This document shows, piece by piece, positions 4,880-7,379 of a stretch of 7,379 nt of DNA. Source of the DNA: an uncultured Verrucomicrobium sp. (GTDB lineage: Bacteria; Verrucomicrobiota; Verrucomicrobiia; Methylacidiphilales; GAS474); assembly GCA_903889845.1 (NCBI GenBank), contig CAISZB010000461.1, positions 1 to 7,379 on the forward strand, read 5' to 3'. Each line of letters starts with the position of its first letter. Positions within the stretch are counted from its first letter, which is position 1. Made by a program: the position numbers and the translations under genes. The notes under the pieces were generated by a model. It did not search any database and had not been told where the DNA came from. It worked only from the letters and a program-made list of their open reading frames with translations.

Positions 4880-7260
4880 TCAGTGCGTGATCGAGTTGAT
4901 CACCGTCCCCTTCTCCGGCATCACCTTGAGCGTCTTGTCGATGTACTTCTGGGACTGGGGTCCGACCTTGGAGTTGTTGATCTCGTCCTTCTCGACCGCG
5001 TTGAGGTCGGTTTCGTTCTCGATCACCGCCGGTTCGATCAGGACGACCAGCTCGTCGCGATCCTCGTTGTTCTTGTCGTCCCGGAAGAGCGCTCCGATAA
5101 CGGGGATGTCCTTGAGGATCGGCACGCCCGTCCGGTTCTTCGTCTCCTGGTTCCGAATGAGGCCGCCCAGGACGATCGTCGAGCGGTTCGACACGGTGAT
5201 CGTCGTCATCAGGGCGTCGGAGGCGATGATCGGGATACTGTTCCCGGAGATCGTGCTCGACCCGTTGAGGGTGTTGTTCTGGACGGCGATCTGGAGCGTC
5301 ACCTCCTTGTTCGCGTTGATGAGGGGAATCACCTCCAGGAGGAGGGCCGCGTTCTTGTAGGTGATCGTCGAGGACTGGCTCACCGTCGTCGAACTCGTCG
5401 TGTCGAGGCTGCTGAGGGTGCTCTGCGGGATCGGCACCTGTTGACCGGAGGAGATATAGGCCTTCTTGTTGTTCGCCGTATAGACGGAGGGGCGGGAGAG
5501 AACCGTGAAGCGCCCCGTACTCTCCAGGGCCTGGACGTAGTAATTGAGGACGTGCCCGAGGCTGCCGTAGAGCGTCAATCCGCTGAGGAAGCCGAAGGAA
5601 CCGGGGCTGCTCAGATTCCTCGGATCGGAAAAGGAACTGAAGGCGGTGCCGTTCGACGACGAGGTGGCGACGCCGTTTTTGCCGGAGTAGTTCGCGTAGT
5701 TCTGGAGGATGTTCACGCTGAGCTCGGAATCGTTCGAGAGCGTCATCTTCCCGATGACCGTGGCGAGGTAGAGCTGCTGCGGGCGGACGTCGAGCTTGTC
5801 GAGGATGCTGGAGACCTTCGTGACGCTCTCCGGCGGCCCGATGACGGTGATCGAGTTGCTGTTGTTGTCGGCGATCAGGCGGGTGCTGCCGACGAGGATC
5901 GCCTCGGGGAGGACCGCCTCGGGATCGCCCGCGAGGACCTGGGAGAGGCCGCTGGCGGAGCTGGACGAGTTCGACGACGCGGTGCGGGACTGGGTAGAGG
6001 CGGCGCGGCTGAGGCTGGCCGCGCTGCTGATGGCGGCCGAGGCCGTCGTGGTGTCGTCCTTCGTCTCGGAGATCAGGTTCCCCAGGACGGGCAGGACGTC
6101 CATGGCCTTGATGTACTTCAGGGAGCGGGAGAAGGGCTCCATGACGTCGGCGGAGAGGTCGAAGTCCTCGACGAGGCGCTTCATCGTCGGGAAGTTGTAG
6201 GGTTCCGTGACGATCAGGATGCGGTTCGTCCGCACGTCGGGGACGAAGCGGGTGTTCGACGAGGCCAGCGGGTTCGCCGCCACCTTCGCCGCGGCCGACG
6301 ACTGCGCGGCGCTCATCGCCTGGGCCATGGCGGCGATGAACTGGCCCGGGTTGCCTCCCCCGCCGGGCGGGACGGCCGCCGGCTGGTTTCCCCCGGCCGA
6401 GGCGGCCGCCTTCTGGCTGTCGAGGAGCTTGTTGATCGCGTCGGCGACCTTCTGCGCGTCGGCGCGGCGGAGCTGGACGAACTCGCTGACGATCTTCGTC
6501 GGCGGGATGTCGATGAGGTCCTTCAGCTTGAGGAGCTGCCGGATCGTGGCGCTGTCCTCGGTGATGACGATGGCGTGGGCCGTCGGGACGGGGACGATCG
6601 CCCCATAGGAGTGGAGCGTGGCCGAGGCCTGGAAGATGGCGGCGGCGTCGGACGGGGCGATGAATTCGAGCGGGACATAGAAGCTGACGACCTGGTCCCC
6701 CGTCGGCAGGTCGGCCAGCCGGGTGAGGAGCGGGATGCCCTCGGAGCGGGGATTCTTCCCGGCAATGTTGACGACCTTCAGCGTGTTGTTCGGCCCGGGA
6801 ACGAAGGAATAGCCGTTGAGGAGGAGCGTGCTCTCGATCAGGCGGAGGGCCTCGGCGCGCGGGATCTTCTTCGAGGTGACGACGGTGAGATTCGGCCCCG
6901 CGAGGGTCGCGTCCCGGATCACGGTCTTCCCGCTCAGGCCCTCGTAGGCGGCGATGAGGTCGGTGGCCGGATTGTTCGGGAACTGGAGGGCGACCTTGTC
7001 GTCCTTGTCGGGGACGGGGACACCGGACGCGGCGCCGCTGCGCCCGCGCGGACCGCCGTCGCCGTCCGGGGAACGGGGAGCGTGGCTGGAGCCCCCGGGG
7101 GAAAACCCGGAGGCAGGGTCGGGGGCAGAGTCGGAGGTTGGACCGGGGGCTGAGCTTGCGCCGGAGCCTGGGCCTGAGCTTGAGCTTGAGCAAAAAGGCG
7201 CGGTGAAGCCGCGGCCAGGGCGAGGAGGAGAAGGAGCGGGAGGAGGAGGCGGATGTTCAT
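4880..7260 (-). CDS. gspD: GspD-type secretin with apparent frameshift in its leader
   Basis: An outer-membrane secretin, the multimeric pore of type II secretion or type IV pili. The body is one open frame from before 6922 to the stop at 4880-4882. It runs through N0 (codons about 7010-6770: VALQFPNNPATDLIAAYEG onward), N1 (about residues 78-140 counted from 6922), N2 (about 146-255), N3 (about 265-380) and the secretin domain (about 385-635). Hallmarks are VLSRPSVYTANNKKAYI, TGVPILKDIPVIGALF (598-613) and ELVVLIEP. The signal peptide (MNIRLLLPLLLLLALAAASP, start at 7260) and a QA/Pro-rich linker lie in another frame that stops at 6934. One missing base between about 7190 and 7010 would join them into about 790 residues. 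GTG 6922 is not a credible start because it cuts N0. The start overlaps the upstream stop as ATGA. The four N-domains favour GspD over PilQ. Confidence 0.85.
7092..7101 (-). other. C5G5 tract, candidate site of the secretin frame break
   Basis: Bases 7092-7101 read CCCCCGGGGG, followed by AAAA, in the proline-rich leader of the secretin gene. This is the most error-prone run between the signal peptide frame and the N0-domain frame. One extra base here would restore a single reading frame. G4 runs at 7067-7080 are other candidates. Confidence 0.35.
7142..7195 (-). repeat. Gln-Ala / Pro-rich hexamer repeats after the signal peptide
   Basis: The minus strand has imperfect GCTCAR hexamers coding AQAQAQAPAQAQ directly after the signal peptide, leading into PPTLPPTLPP. 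This is a flexible periplasmic linker in the secretin precursor. Hexamer changes keep the frame, so they do not explain the frame break. Confidence 0.6.
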
Positions 7261-7379
7261 TGCGGTGGGGGGGGAGGGAACGGTTCGGAATTGGGAACGG
7301 CGCCAGGCGCGGCCGCCGGGGTGGGAGTGGGGGCAGCCGGAGTGGGTGCGGAGCCCGCGCCCGGGCTGGGGCTGGGGCC
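7257..7379 (-). CDS. C-terminal end of an upstream gene (partial)
   Basis: A minus-strand frame is open from the right edge to a TGA at 7257-7259 and encodes 40 residues: a Pro/Ala/Ser/Thr-rich tail beginning GPSPSPGAGSAP and ending NSEPFPPPPPQ. Its stop overlaps the secretin ATG as ATGA, typical of translationally coupled genes in secretion and pilus operons. Disordered proline-rich tails fit periplasmic inner-membrane components such as GspC- or PilP-like proteins, but nothing visible identifies the family. A C8 run (7267-7274) codes the final prolines. The body of the gene is outside the window. Confidence 0.55.
   Translation of the reverse strand, partial: GPSPSPGAGSAPTPAAPTPTPAAAPGAVPNSEPFPPPPPQ

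Noticed and set aside
6880..6922. GTG 6922 as the true secretin start
   Set aside because: It removes the first part of the N0 domain and the signal peptide. Recognisable N0 sequence continues upstream in the same frame to about 7010.
4791..7193. An 800-codon minus frame and a 774-codon plus frame over the secretin gene
   Set aside because: Both are charged, repetitive shadows. Only the third frame shows N0-N3 and secretin motifs.
1..7379. CRISPR array, insertion sequence, integrase or transposase
   Set aside because: No regularly spaced repeat units, terminal inverted repeats with an enclosed transposase, or recombinase motifs were found on either strand.

Overview
The window is high-GC, C/G-ending-codon DNA from a Gram-negative bacterium. 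Three things show this: an outer-membrane secretin with its own signal peptide, an EmrAB-type tripartite efflux pair, and a small single-RRM RNA-binding protein with a glycine tail. That RRM protein style is common in Verrucomicrobiota and some other Gram-negative phyla, so a PVC/Verrucomicrobiota origin is my best guess. It is an inference, not a proof.

Layout. Bases 1-287 hold no convincing gene. They carry nested inverted repeats, a pair of C7-containing direct repeats 20 bp apart, and a hairpin ending at the next start codon. Bases 288-1146 (+) hold two small cysteine-rich genes of unknown function. The first is a 138-residue protein that looks internally duplicated. The second has a C-terminal zinc-ribbon-like cluster ending in CPLGKW, a style seen in phage-associated small proteins. 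This pair is the least explained part of the window. It abuts, stop to stop with a 4-base overlap, a drug-efflux locus at 1143-4282: a TetR regulator and a short EmrA-like adaptor on the minus strand, and an EmrB-like 14-TM transporter on the plus strand. The AT-rich 35-bp gap between the divergent genes contains a large imperfect palindrome that overlaps both candidate promoters, which suggests TetR represses both arms and itself.

A 203-bp non-coding stretch then leads into the RRM protein gene (4486-4794), which ends in a strong rho-independent terminator. The right part of the window (4880-7379, minus strand) is a secretion or pilus locus. It holds a GspD-type secretin whose signal-peptide/proline-rich leader is in a different frame from its N0-N3 and secretin domains, plus the proline-rich C-terminal end of an upstream gene whose stop overlaps the secretin start as ATGA.

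How the genes work together: the adaptor and transporter should form an inner-membrane export assembly that needs a TolC-like channel not present here, with TetR as the ligand-responsive switch. The secretin would be the outer-membrane pore of a type II secretion or type IV pilus system whose other genes lie beyond the right edge. I found no tRNA, rRNA, CRISPR array, transposase or integrase.
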